Source of the DNA: CAIKMD01 sp035605975
GTDB lineage: Bacteria; Pseudomonadota; Alphaproteobacteria; ATCC43930; CGMCC-115725
Assembly (NCBI GenBank): GCA_035605975.1
Contig: DATNGG010000082.1
Coordinates: 1 to 33,787, forward strand
Direction of reading: 5' to 3'
Length of the DNA: 33,787 bases
Below, one piece after another: positions 14,562 through 22,375 of this stretch. A program made the translations under genes and the position numbers. The notes beneath the pieces were generated by a model. It saw only the letters and a list, made by a program, of their open reading frames with translations. It did no database searches and was not told the origin of the DNA. The first letter of the stretch is position 1, and the number at the start of each line of letters is the position of its first letter.

Positions 14562-16439
14562 ATGTCTGCCCAACCGGTGCGCAAACGCGGCGAAGGATTG
14601 CGCTTCGCCAAACCCGAGGTGACGGTCGAGCCGCTTTCGGGTGGTGGAGTGATTCTGCGCTCGCGTGTGCCGCTGGGGCCGATCCCGCGTTCAATCGGCG
14701 AATGGCTCGAGCGCTGGGCCGCAGAGGCTCCCGAGCGGGCCTTCCTCGTGGAGCGGGATCAAGCCGGGGCCTGGCGCTCCTTCACCTATGGCGCGGCGCT
14801 CGCCGGTGCACGGAGCATCGCCGCGGCGCTGCTCCAGCGTACGCTCGGCCCCGAGCGGCCGATCATGATCCTCTCCGAGAACAGCATCGCCCATGGCCTC
14901 CTCATGCTCGGCGCGATGCACGCCGGGATTCCGGTCATTCCGATCTCGACCGCCTATTCGCTGCGCTCGGCCGATTTCGCGACCTTGCGCGGCATCGCCG
15001 CGCTCGCACAGCCGGGTTTGGTCTTCGCCGAAGACGGCGCGCTTTACGGCAAAGCCATCGCGGCGCTCGGCCTCGACGAGGCCGAGCTGGTACTTGTCCG
15101 CAACCCGCCGCGCGGCCGTGCCGCGACCGACTTCGCCAGCTTGCGCGCCGCCGCGCCCGACGCCGCGGTCGATCGCGCTTATCGCCGCGTCGGGCCCGAC
15201 ACGATCGCGAAAATCCTTTTCACCTCCGGATCGACCGGCGATCCCAAGGGCGTCATCAACACGCAGCTTATGATGTGCTCCAATCAGGAATCCTACGCCG
15301 CCGGCTGGCCGTTTCTCGGCGATCGTCCGCCGGTATTTCTGGACTGGCTCCCCTGGAGCCACACTTTCGCCGGCAATTCCAATTTCAACATGGTGCTGCG
15401 CAATGGCGGCACCTACTACCTCGACAGCGGCAGGCCTTTGCCCGGCTTGATCGAGCAGACTCTCGCCAATCTGCGGGAGGTCTCGCCGACCATGTATTTC
15501 GGCGTGCCGGCCGGCTACGCGATGCTGCTCGATCATCTGGAGCGCGACGCCGATCTCGCGGAGCACTTTCTGCGCGAGCTCGATCTGCTCTTTTATGCGG
15601 GCGCAGCGCTGCCGCAAAGCTCCTGGGACCGGCTCGAAGCGCTCTCCGAGCGTATCCTCGGCTACAGGCTGCCGATGCTCTCGGGCTGGGGCACGACCGA
15701 GACCGCGCCGATGGCGACGCTGGTGCAAGAGCGCATTCCGCGCGCCGGCAATGTCGGTATTCCCGGGCCCGGAACCGAGATCAAGCTCGTGCCCAATGGC
15801 GACCGGCTCGAAATCCGCGTGCGCGGGCCCAATGTCACGCCTGGCTATTGGCGGCGCCCGGAGCTGACGCAGGCGCTCTTCGACGCGGATGGCTTCTACT
15901 GCCCGGGCGATGCCGCAAGGCTCGCCGTGCCCGACGATCCCAATCGCGGGCTTTTGTTCGACGGGCGCATCGCCGAGAATTTCAAGCTCAGCTCCGGCAC
16001 CTGGGTCAATGTCGGCGCGTTGCGCATCGCCCTCATCGCCGCCTGCGATCCGGTGATCGCGGATGCGGTGGTGACCGGCCATGATCGCGACGCGATCGGC
16101 CTGATCGTCTTCCCGAGCCTCGCCGGCTGCCGCTCGCTTTGTCCGCATGTGCCGCCGGATGCGCCGCTCGAGCGGCTGATCGGCGAGGGCGCGGTACGGG
16201 AGGCGCTAGGCAGGGGCCTGGCGCGCCACAACGCGCAAGCCGGCGGAGGCTCGCGGCGTGTCGCGCGGGCCCTCCTCGCCGCGGAGCCGCCTTCGATCGA
16301 TCGCGGCGAAATCACCGACAAGGGCTATATCAACCAGCGCGCGGTGCTGCGCAATCGGGCGGAGCTCGTTGCCCGTCTCCATGCGTCGCCCGCCTCCGCC
16401 GAGATCGTCGTGCCGAGCGAGCTCGCGGCCCAGGCGTGA
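14562..16439 (+). CDS. Feruloyl-CoA synthase-like acid-CoA ligase
   Basis: 625 residues, the length of Fcs-type ligases and longer than ordinary aryl-CoA ligases. The start at 14562 follows GGAGGAGGG by five bases. The adenylate-forming P-loop TSGSTGDPKG is at 221-230, followed by WLPWSHTFAGNSNFN, LSGWGTTETAPMAT (A5) and LFDGRIAENFKLSSGTWVNVG (Asp467 onward), the distinctive Fcs form of the hinge region. The C-terminal Lys lies in GEITDKGYINQRAVL. Fcs activates ferulate, coumarate or caffeate to the CoA thioester before retro-aldol cleavage to vanillin or related aldehydes. No enoyl-CoA hydratase/aldolase or vanillin dehydrogenase is beside it. Two binding-protein genes follow at 46 nt and later. 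The substrate is probably a phenylpropenoic or related aryl acid. Confidence 0.85.
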   Translation: MSAQPVRKRGEGLRFAKPEVTVEPLSGGGVILRSRVPLGPIPRSIGEWLERWAAEAPERAFLVERDQAGAWRSFTYGAALAGARSIAAALLQRTLGPERPIMILSENSIAHGLLMLGAMHAGIPVIPISTAYSLRSADFATLRGIAALAQPGLVFAEDGALYGKAIAALGLDEAELVLVRNPPRGRAATDFASLRAAAPDAAVDRAYRRVGPDTIAKILFTSGSTGDPKGVINTQLMMCSNQESYAAGWPFLGDRPPVFLDWLPWSHTFAGNSNFNMVLRNGGTYYLDSGRPLPGLIEQTLANLREVSPTMYFGVPAGYAMLLDHLERDADLAEHFLRELDLLFYAGAALPQSSWDRLEALSERILGYRLPMLSGWGTTETAPMATLVQERIPRAGNVGIPGPGTEIKLVPNGDRLEIRVRGPNVTPGYWRRPELTQALFDADGFYCPGDAARLAVPDDPNRGLLFDGRIAENFKLSSGTWVNVGALRIALIAACDPVIADAVVTGHDRDAIGLIVFPSLAGCRSLCPHVPPDAPLERLIGEGAVREALGRGLARHNAQAGGGSRRVARALLAAEPPSIDRGEITDKGYINQRAVLRNRAELVARLHASPASAEIVVPSELAAQA

Positions 16440-16485
16440 AGATTTCGCTCATCGCGCGCAGACGCGCACATCAAGGGAGAACGCC

Positions 16486-17511
16486 ATGCAATTTGCTCGC
16501 ATCTTCGCCAAGGGAGTGACCGGCGCCGCGGCGCTGGCCTTCCTCCTCGCTTGCGCCGGACCGAGCCGTGCCGAACCGGTCAAGATTCGCATCGGCTGGA
16601 TCGTCAGCCCCGCCTCGCTCATCCCGATCATGTTTGCAAAGCCCGGGATCGCAAAGCACGACGGCACCTCCTACACGCTCGAGCCGATTCATTTCCAGGG
16701 CTCGAACCTCCAGATCACCGCCCTGCAAAGCGGCGATCTCGATATCGCCACGCTGGGATTCTCGTCCTTCAGCGTCGCGGTCGAGAATGCCGGCATCAAG
16801 GATTTGCGAATCATCGCCGACGAAATTCAGGACGGCGTGTCGGGCTGGGGCGGCGCCGATTTCATGGTGCTGAAGGACGGGCCGATCAAGACGGTCGATG
16901 ATTTGAAGGGCAAGGTCCTGGCGACCAACGTCATCGGCGGCGGCGTCGACACCATCATGAAGGCGATGCTGTTCAAGCATCATCTCTTGGAGAAGCGCGA
17001 CTTCACCGAGATCGAGGCGGCCTTTCCCAACATGAACGCGGTGCTGCTCGAGCACAAAGCCGATCTCGTCACCGCGGCTCACCCTTTCGAGGACGATCCG
17101 GGCTTTCAGGCGAAAGCACGGCGTCTCTTCAATACCCGCGACGCCATGGGCAAGGTCGAGCTGTCGTTCTGGACGGCGCGAACCGGCTTCATCGCGAAGA
17201 ACCGGGCGGCACTGACGGATCTGCTCGAGGACTACGTCCGCGCCTATCACTGGTTCCTCGATCCCGTCAACCGCGCGGCGGCGATCCAGGTCGCGTCCAC
17301 CTTTACGAAAGTGCCGGCCAAGGCCTTCGAGGGCTGGCTCTTCACGCCGCAGAAGGATTTCTATCGGGATCCCAGTGCGACGCCCGATCTTGCAGCGATC
17401 TCCAGCGATATTCATGCCCAGAAGGAGCTGGGCCTCGTCAAAGCCGATCTCGACGCCAAATCCTACGCGGATTTGAGCCTGCTCGAGACCGCGATCAAGC
17501 GCGTGAAGTAA
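16486..17511 (+). CDS. ABC transporter substrate-binding protein (NMT1/TauA-like), copy 1
   Basis: 341 residues. The ATG at 16486 follows AAGGGAGA. A signal peptide (MQFARIFAKG, then a hydrophobic run) probably ends at PSRA-EPVKI near residue 29-30; a poor lipobox-like LLAC precedes it. The mature protein has the two-lobed periplasmic binding layout of the nitrate/sulfonate/taurine/thiamine-precursor group: GWIVSPASLIPIMF, ALQSGDLDIATLGFSSF, IADEIQ, LKGKVLATNVIGGG, LSFWTARTGFIAKN. It lies 46 nt behind the ligase gene, so they are probably co-transcribed, and is paralogous to the next gene. No permease or ATPase gene is in the window. Import of the ligase's aromatic acid substrate is an inference. 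Confidence 0.87.
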   Translation: MQFARIFAKGVTGAAALAFLLACAGPSRAEPVKIRIGWIVSPASLIPIMFAKPGIAKHDGTSYTLEPIHFQGSNLQITALQSGDLDIATLGFSSFSVAVENAGIKDLRIIADEIQDGVSGWGGADFMVLKDGPIKTVDDLKGKVLATNVIGGGVDTIMKAMLFKHHLLEKRDFTEIEAAFPNMNAVLLEHKADLVTAAHPFEDDPGFQAKARRLFNTRDAMGKVELSFWTARTGFIAKNRAALTDLLEDYVRAYHWFLDPVNRAAAIQVASTFTKVPAKAFEGWLFTPQKDFYRDPSATPDLAAISSDIHAQKELGLVKADLDAKSYADLSLLETAIKRVK

Positions 17512-17658
17512 CGCCGGGCGGCGCGGCTTCGGTGGGCCGACGCCGGGCTGTGGGCGAGCGCCGCCTCTCGCTTCGAAACTGGCTCTGGCCGCGGATTTGG
17601 CAGGCGGCTATCTTAAGCGCCGCGCGGCGCGCGCGCGAAAGCAAGGGGGAGTACGCGG

Positions 17659-18669
17659 ATGCGTTTTGTCGAGAAGGTAACGAGCTTTTGCGTGGGTCTG
17701 GCGCTCATCGCCACGTGTGGCGCGGCGCAGGCCGATCCGGTCAAGATCCGCATGGGCTGGATCGCCACCCCGGCCTCGCTCATCCCGATTATGTTTCCGA
17801 AGCCGGGCATCGCCAAGCATGACGGCGTCTCCTACACGATCGAGGCGACGCATTTCAAAGGCTCGCCGTTGCAGATCACGGCGCTGCAGAATGGCGACAT
17901 CGATATCGCGGCGCTCGGCTTCTCCTCCTTCAGCCTGGCGGTCGAGAACGCCGGCATGAGCGATCTGCGGATCATCGCCGATGAAATTCAATGGGGCGTG
18001 CCGGGCCACGGCACCGCCGATTTCGCGGTGCTGAAAGATGGGCCGATCAAGAAGGTCGAGGATCTGAAAGGCAAGGTGCTGGTCACCAACGGCATCGGCG
18101 GCGGCCTCGACATGATCATGAAGGCGATGATGCTGAAGCACGGCATGGTCGACAAACGCGATTTCAGCGTCGTCGAGGTCGCTTTCCCGAACATGAAATC
18201 GGTGCTGCTCGAGAAGAAGGCGCAGCTCGTGCCGGCCTCGCTCCCCTGGTCGCGCGATCCTGAATTCGTCGCCCACAGGCGAATCCTCTTCACCACCGCC
18301 GATGCGATGGGCCACGTCGCGCTGTCCTTCTGGACCGCGCGCCAGGGATTCCTCGAGAAGAACCGCGCGGCGATGGTCGATCTGCTCGAAGACTATGTGC
18401 GCTCGATCCATTGGTATCTCGATCCGAAGAACCATGACGAGGCCGTCAAATTCGTCTCCGACTACACCAAAATCCCCGCGCCGATCATGCAGGAATGGCT
18501 CTTCACCAAGGACGACAATTATCGCGATCCGAACGGGCTGACCGATATCGCCGCGGTGACCAGCAACATCCACGCGCAGAAAGAGCTGGGCCTCATCAAG
18601 GCCGATCTCGACGCCAAAAAATACGATCGGCTCGACCTCATCAAGGAAGCGGCCGCACGCATCAAGTGA
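17659..18669 (+). CDS. ABC transporter substrate-binding protein (NMT1/TauA-like), copy 2
   Basis: 336 residues, preceded by AAGGGGGAG. The signal peptide MRFVEKVTSFCVGLALIATC ends at a good AQA-DPV site near residue 26. It aligns end to end with the preceding gene and most positions are identical by eye (GWIATPASLIPIMFPKPGIA, GFSSFSLAVENAG, NIHAQKELGLIKADLDAK). Differences cluster in segments that would line the cleft, for example IQWGVPGHGTADF against IQDGVSGWGGADF, and VPASLPWSRDPE against VTAAHPFEDDPG. This suggests tandem duplication with changed ligand preference. The 147-bp gap before it has no gene. It is a periplasmic receptor whose transporter core is not visible here. Confidence 0.87.
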   Translation: MRFVEKVTSFCVGLALIATCGAAQADPVKIRMGWIATPASLIPIMFPKPGIAKHDGVSYTIEATHFKGSPLQITALQNGDIDIAALGFSSFSLAVENAGMSDLRIIADEIQWGVPGHGTADFAVLKDGPIKKVEDLKGKVLVTNGIGGGLDMIMKAMMLKHGMVDKRDFSVVEVAFPNMKSVLLEKKAQLVPASLPWSRDPEFVAHRRILFTTADAMGHVALSFWTARQGFLEKNRAAMVDLLEDYVRSIHWYLDPKNHDEAVKFVSDYTKIPAPIMQEWLFTKDDNYRDPNGLTDIAAVTSNIHAQKELGLIKADLDAKKYDRLDLIKEAAARIK

Positions 18670-18793
18670 GGCGTGCCCAAAGCGGCTGAAGCGCCACGGA
18701 AGGAGCCTTCGGGGAGCCGCCGCGGCCTTGCCCGGTTTGCCAACTCGGCGCTCTGCGAGTCCACCTGAGCGGTGGGCTTTCTTCGCCCATTTC

Positions 18794-18818
18794 TCTGCCC
18801 ATTATAATTTTGGGCAGA
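18794..18818. promoter_or_regulatory. Inverted repeat with AT-rich loop in the fhs leader
   Basis: TCTGCCCA (18794-18801) and TGGGCAGA (18811-18818) are exact reverse complements around TTATAATTT. The loop contains a perfect TATAAT (18803-18808). A TTGACC hexamer lies just downstream (18826-18831), with a poor -10 about 17-18 bp further on. The stem may end the upstream transcript, although its T-tract is weak, or act as an operator for fhs. The remainder of 18670-18904 shows no gene. Confidence 0.4.
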
Positions 18819-18904
18819 TTTGTGGTTGACCTGCACAATGGGCGCGGTTTCGATAGTTTGAGGAACGGGGAAAACCGGGCGCTTTGAACAACGGAGTAGG
18901 GAAG

Positions 18905-20602
18905 ATGGCCGAGACGACAGCAAAGCCGAAGACCGACTGGGAAATCGCGCAGGCCGCCAAGCTTCGCCCGATCATCGAGCTGGCGCGCGACCGGCTCGGC
19001 ATTCCGCCCGAGTCGGTCGAGCCCTATGGCCATGACAAGGCGAAGATCGGCATGGGCTTCGTGCAAAAGGCCCTAACCGAGCGCAAGGACGGCAAGCTCA
19101 TCCTCGTCACCGCGATCAATCCGACCCCGGCGGGCGAAGGCAAGACGACGACGACCGTGGGCTTGGGCGATGCGCTCAACCGCATCGGCAAGAAGGCGAT
19201 GATCTGCCTGCGCGAGCCGAGCCTCGGGCCCTGCTTCGGCATGAAAGGCGGCGCCGCGGGCGGCGGCTATTCCCAGGTCGTGCCGATGGACGACATCAAC
19301 TTGCATTTCACCGGCGATTTCCACGCGATCGGCATCGCCAACAATCTCTTGGCCGCGGTGATCGACAACCACGTCTATTGGGGCAACGAGCTCGGCATCG
19401 ATCCGCGGCGCATCACCTGGCGCCGCTGCATGGATATGAACGACCGCGCGCTGCGCCAGGTCGTCAACTCGCTGGGCGGCGTCGCCAACGGCTTTCCGCG
19501 CGAGGACGGGTTCGACATCACCGTCGCCTCGGAGATCATGGCGATCCTCTGCCTTTCCACCTCGCTCGAGGATTTGCGCCGGCGCATCGGCAACATCGTC
19601 GTGGCGCAGACGCGCGATCGCCAGCCGATCCGCGCCAGCCAATTGAAAGTCGACGGCGCGATCACCGCGGTGCTGAAGGACGCGATCAAGCCCAACCTCG
19701 TCCAGACGCTCGAGAACAACCCCGCCTTCATCCACGGCGGCCCCTTCGCCAACATCGCCCATGGCTGCAATTCGGTGACGGCGACGAAGCTGGCGCTGAA
19801 GCTCGTCGACTACGTCGTCACCGAGGCGGGCTTCGGCGCCGATCTCGGCGCCGAGAAATTCCTCGACATCAAATGCCGCAAGGCGGGTCTCAAGCCCGAG
19901 ATGGCGGTGGTGGTGGCGACCGCGCGGGCCTTGAAGTTCCATGGCGGGATCGCGCGCGCCAATCTCGGTGCGGAAAATCCCGGCGCCGTGACCAAGGGCC
20001 TCGTCAATTTGAAGCGCCACATCGCCAATCTCAAAAAGTTCGGCATGCCGGCGGTGGTGTGCGTCAATCGCTTCCCAACCGACACCGAGGCGGAGCTCGC
20101 CGCCGTGGTCGAAGGCTGTAAGGAGGAGGGCGTCAAGGCTTTCGTCTGCACGCATTTCGCGGATGGCGGCAAAGGCGCCGAGGCGCTGGCGCGCGCGGTG
20201 GTGGACGGCATCGCCGAAGGCAAGGCGGAATACCAGCCGCTCTATCCCGACGCCATGCCGCTGGCCGACAAGATCAAGACCATCGCCACCGAAATCTATC
20301 GCGCCAAGGATATCTCGGTGCCGAAGCCGGTCGCCGACCGGCTCGCGGAATTCGAGAAGCAAGGCTTCGGCCATTTGCCGGTGTGCATGGCGAAGACGCA
20401 GTACAGCTTCACGGCCAGCGCCGACATCTTCGGCGCGCCCGAGGGCTTCACCCTGCCGGTCCGCGAGGTGCGGCTCTCAGCCGGCGCCGAGTTCGTCGTC
20501 GTCATCTGCGGCGACATCATGACCATGCCCGGCCTGCCGCGCGTCCCGTCGGCGGAGAACATGTATGTCAACGAGCAGGGGCAGATCATCGGTCTCTCCT
20601 GA
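18905..20602 (+). CDS. fhs: Formate--tetrahydrofolate ligase
   Basis: 565 residues from ATG 18905, which has GGAG eight bases upstream; a TTG seven codons earlier is possible but less likely. The ATP loop TPAGEGKTTTTVGLGDAL starts at residue 74, followed by REPSLGPCFGMKGGAAGGGYSQV, HFTGDFHAI, EAGFGADLGAEKFLDIKCR and the C-terminal GDIMTMPGLPRVPSAENMYV, all diagnostic. It makes 10-formyl-THF from formate, ATP and THF in the cytoplasm. It starts a run with 5-formyl-THF cyclo-ligase 18 nt downstream, and the glycine cleavage operon lies about 6.5 kb upstream, so the window concentrates folate C1 chemistry. Confidence 0.97.
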   Translation: MAETTAKPKTDWEIAQAAKLRPIIELARDRLGIPPESVEPYGHDKAKIGMGFVQKALTERKDGKLILVTAINPTPAGEGKTTTTVGLGDALNRIGKKAMICLREPSLGPCFGMKGGAAGGGYSQVVPMDDINLHFTGDFHAIGIANNLLAAVIDNHVYWGNELGIDPRRITWRRCMDMNDRALRQVVNSLGGVANGFPREDGFDITVASEIMAILCLSTSLEDLRRRIGNIVVAQTRDRQPIRASQLKVDGAITAVLKDAIKPNLVQTLENNPAFIHGGPFANIAHGCNSVTATKLALKLVDYVVTEAGFGADLGAEKFLDIKCRKAGLKPEMAVVVATARALKFHGGIARANLGAENPGAVTKGLVNLKRHIANLKKFGMPAVVCVNRFPTDTEAELAAVVEGCKEEGVKAFVCTHFADGGKGAEALARAVVDGIAEGKAEYQPLYPDAMPLADKIKTIATEIYRAKDISVPKPVADRLAEFEKQGFGHLPVCMAKTQYSFTASADIFGAPEGFTLPVREVRLSAGAEFVVVICGDIMTMPGLPRVPSAENMYVNEQGQIIGLS

Positions 20603-20620
20603 GCGGCGTCGAGACGAGCG

Positions 20621-21217
20621 ATGGAGCGAAGCGAGATCATCGCCTGGCGCCGCGGCCGGCGCACTGCGCTGATCGAGGCGCGCACCGCGCTCTCCTCGCG
20701 CGAGCACGGCGCCGCGAGCGCCGAGATTTACAAGGGGCTGACGCGGCTCTTCGCGCCCTTCTCGCGCTCCCTGGTCGGCGCCTATTGGCCGTTCCGGCGC
20801 GAATACAACGTCCTCGCCTTTCTCGAATGGCTCACCGGCCGGCACCACGAGGTCGCGCTCCCGGTGGTGGTCGGCAAAGGCATGCCGCTCGAGTTCCGGC
20901 GCTGGACGCGCGACATGGAACTGGTCTCGGGCGTCTACGACATTCCCTATCCGGCGAGCGGCGAGCCGGTGAAGCCGACGATTCTCCTCATCCCGATGGT
21001 CGGGTTCGATGAAGCCGGCTACCGCCTCGGCTATGGCGGCGGCTTCTACGATCGCACCATCGCGGCTTACGCGGAAAAGCCGCTCTGTGTCGGCAACGGC
21101 TTCGAGCTCGGCCGGCTCGAGACCATCCATCCTCTGCCGCACGACATTCCGATGGATTATGTCGTGACCGAGCGTGGACTTTACCGGCGCGGCGCGGACG
21201 GCTTGGCACCCGCCTGA
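20621..21217 (+). CDS. 5-formyltetrahydrofolate cyclo-ligase family protein
   Basis: 198 residues. The C-terminal half carries the family signature LLIPMVGFDEAGYRLGYGGGFYDR followed by PHDIPMDYVVTERG; the N-terminal half has the expected basic RRGRRTALIEARTALSS helix and YWPFRREYNV. The enzyme converts 5-formyl-THF to 5,10-methenyl-THF with ATP, clearing a dead-end inhibitor formed by folate enzymes. It lies 18 nt after fhs and probably shares its mRNA. Such proteins are named ygfA/mthfs elsewhere. The ribosome site (GAGACGAG) is weak, consistent with coupling to fhs. Confidence 0.93.
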   Translation: MERSEIIAWRRGRRTALIEARTALSSREHGAASAEIYKGLTRLFAPFSRSLVGAYWPFRREYNVLAFLEWLTGRHHEVALPVVVGKGMPLEFRRWTRDMELVSGVYDIPYPASGEPVKPTILLIPMVGFDEAGYRLGYGGGFYDRTIAAYAEKPLCVGNGFELGRLETIHPLPHDIPMDYVVTERGLYRRGADGLAPA

Positions 21218-21255
21218 ACCACGCTATGCTGGGCGCCTTGGAGAGGAGGCGTCCC

Positions 21256-22218
21256 ATGAGCGACATGCCGAAATCGGTCGAGATTCGCGAAGAGGGCCCG
21301 CGCGAGGGCTTCCAAATCGAGAAAGAGGTGATCCCGACCGCGCGCAAGGTCGAATTCATCAATGCGCTGGCAGGCACAGGCCTCAAGCATATCCAAACCG
21401 TCTCCTTCGTCGATCCGCGGCGTGTGCCGAACATGGCCGATGCGGAGCAGGTGGTCGAAGGCATCGTGCCGGTCGACGGCATCAAATTCACCGGGCTTTG
21501 GCTCAACGACAGGGGCTTCGAGCGCGCGATCGCGACCAAGAAGCTCACCATCGAAGGCGGCATCAGCCTCTCGGCCTCGAACGCGTTCCTGAAGCGCAAC
21601 CAGAACGTCACCATCGAGGAGCTTATCGCGCGGCTGCCGACGACGATCGCGAAATACAAAGAGCACGGGATCGAGCTCGAAGGCGGCTTGGTCAGCGCCG
21701 CCTTCGGCTGCAATTTCGAGGGCGAGATTCCGGTCGAGCGCGTCGTCGATCTGACCGGCAGGCTCATCGCGCTGGCGCGCGACAACGGCATGCCGTTCAA
21801 GCGCCTCACCTTGGCCGATACGATGGGCTGGGCGACGCCCGCCTCGATCAAGCGAGTGGTCGATGCGGTGTGGTCGCGCTTCCCCGATCTCGATCTCGTG
21901 CTTCACCTGCACGATACGCGCGGCATGGGGATCGCCAATGCCTATGCCGGGCTCGAAATGGGCGTTCGCCGCTACGACGCCGCGGTCGCCGGCCTCGGCG
22001 GCTGCCCCTTCGCCGGGCACAAGGGCGCGGCGGGCAATGTCTGCACCGAGGACCTCGTCTTCATGTGCCACGAGATGGGCATCGAGACCGGCATCGATCT
22101 CGAAGCGCTCATCGCCTGCGCCAATCTCGCCGAAGATGTGGTCGGCCATCCGCTGCCCGGCTCGGTGATGAAGGGCGGCAGCCTCGGACGCTTGCGGGAG
22201 AAGGTGCGCGCGGCCTGA
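21256..22218 (+). CDS. Hydroxymethylglutaryl-CoA lyase family protein
   Basis: 320 residues; ATG 21256 follows GAGAGGAGG. It is a TIM-barrel HMGL-like protein. The metal/catalytic elements visible are Arg16 in EEGPREGFQ, HLHDTRG (His217, His219), catalytic-loop Cys250 in GLGGCPFAGHKGAAGN and Asn261. The first motif is normally EVGPRDGLQ; here the Asp is Glu17, a conservative change at a residue that contributes to catalysis and metal binding in HMG-CoA lyase. The family cleaves 3-hydroxy-3-methylglutaryl-CoA or similar beta-hydroxy-gamma-acyl-CoAs; relatives act in leucine or terpenoid catabolism. The 38-nt gap after the cyclo-ligase suggests co-transcription, though the biochemical link to folate is not obvious. 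Confidence 0.86.
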   Translation: MSDMPKSVEIREEGPREGFQIEKEVIPTARKVEFINALAGTGLKHIQTVSFVDPRRVPNMADAEQVVEGIVPVDGIKFTGLWLNDRGFERAIATKKLTIEGGISLSASNAFLKRNQNVTIEELIARLPTTIAKYKEHGIELEGGLVSAAFGCNFEGEIPVERVVDLTGRLIALARDNGMPFKRLTLADTMGWATPASIKRVVDAVWSRFPDLDLVLHLHDTRGMGIANAYAGLEMGVRRYDAAVAGLGGCPFAGHKGAAGNVCTEDLVFMCHEMGIETGIDLEALIACANLAEDVVGHPLPGSVMKGGSLGRLREKVRAA

Positions 22219-22254
22219 CGCGGCGCGGAGTTCGATAAGCCGTTTAATTCCAAA

Positions 22255-22344
22255 CGTCATGCCCGCGCTTGTCGCGGGCATCCGCGTCTTAAGATTTTTG
22301 CGGGATCAAAGACGCGGATGGCCAGGACGAGCCCGGCCATGACG
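22255..22344. repeat. Composite palindromic repeat, GTCATGCCCG family, copy B
   Basis: It has the same outer arms as copy A (CGTCATG at 22255, CATGACG ending 22344). The first hairpin is TGCCCGCG-CTTGT-CGCGGGCA, and a middle pair ATCCGCGTCTT / AAGACGCGGAT is exact. The second hairpin, near 22319-22339, is imperfect (TGGCCAGG against AGCCCGGCCA). It lies between convergent genes ending at 22218 and 22376 and may act as a bidirectional terminator. Confidence 0.74.
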
Positions 22345-22375
22345 AGGCGTATCGTGCAGCCTCAACAATCCCGCT

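Noticed and set aside
14691..16148. 485-codon minus-strand frame opposite the feruloyl-CoA-synthase-like gene
   Set aside because: A codon-bias shadow of a clear adenylate-forming enzyme.
17532..17822. 96-codon plus-strand frame overlapping the start of the second receptor gene
   Set aside because: It overlaps the signal peptide region of a convincing gene in another frame, and no similarity is seen.
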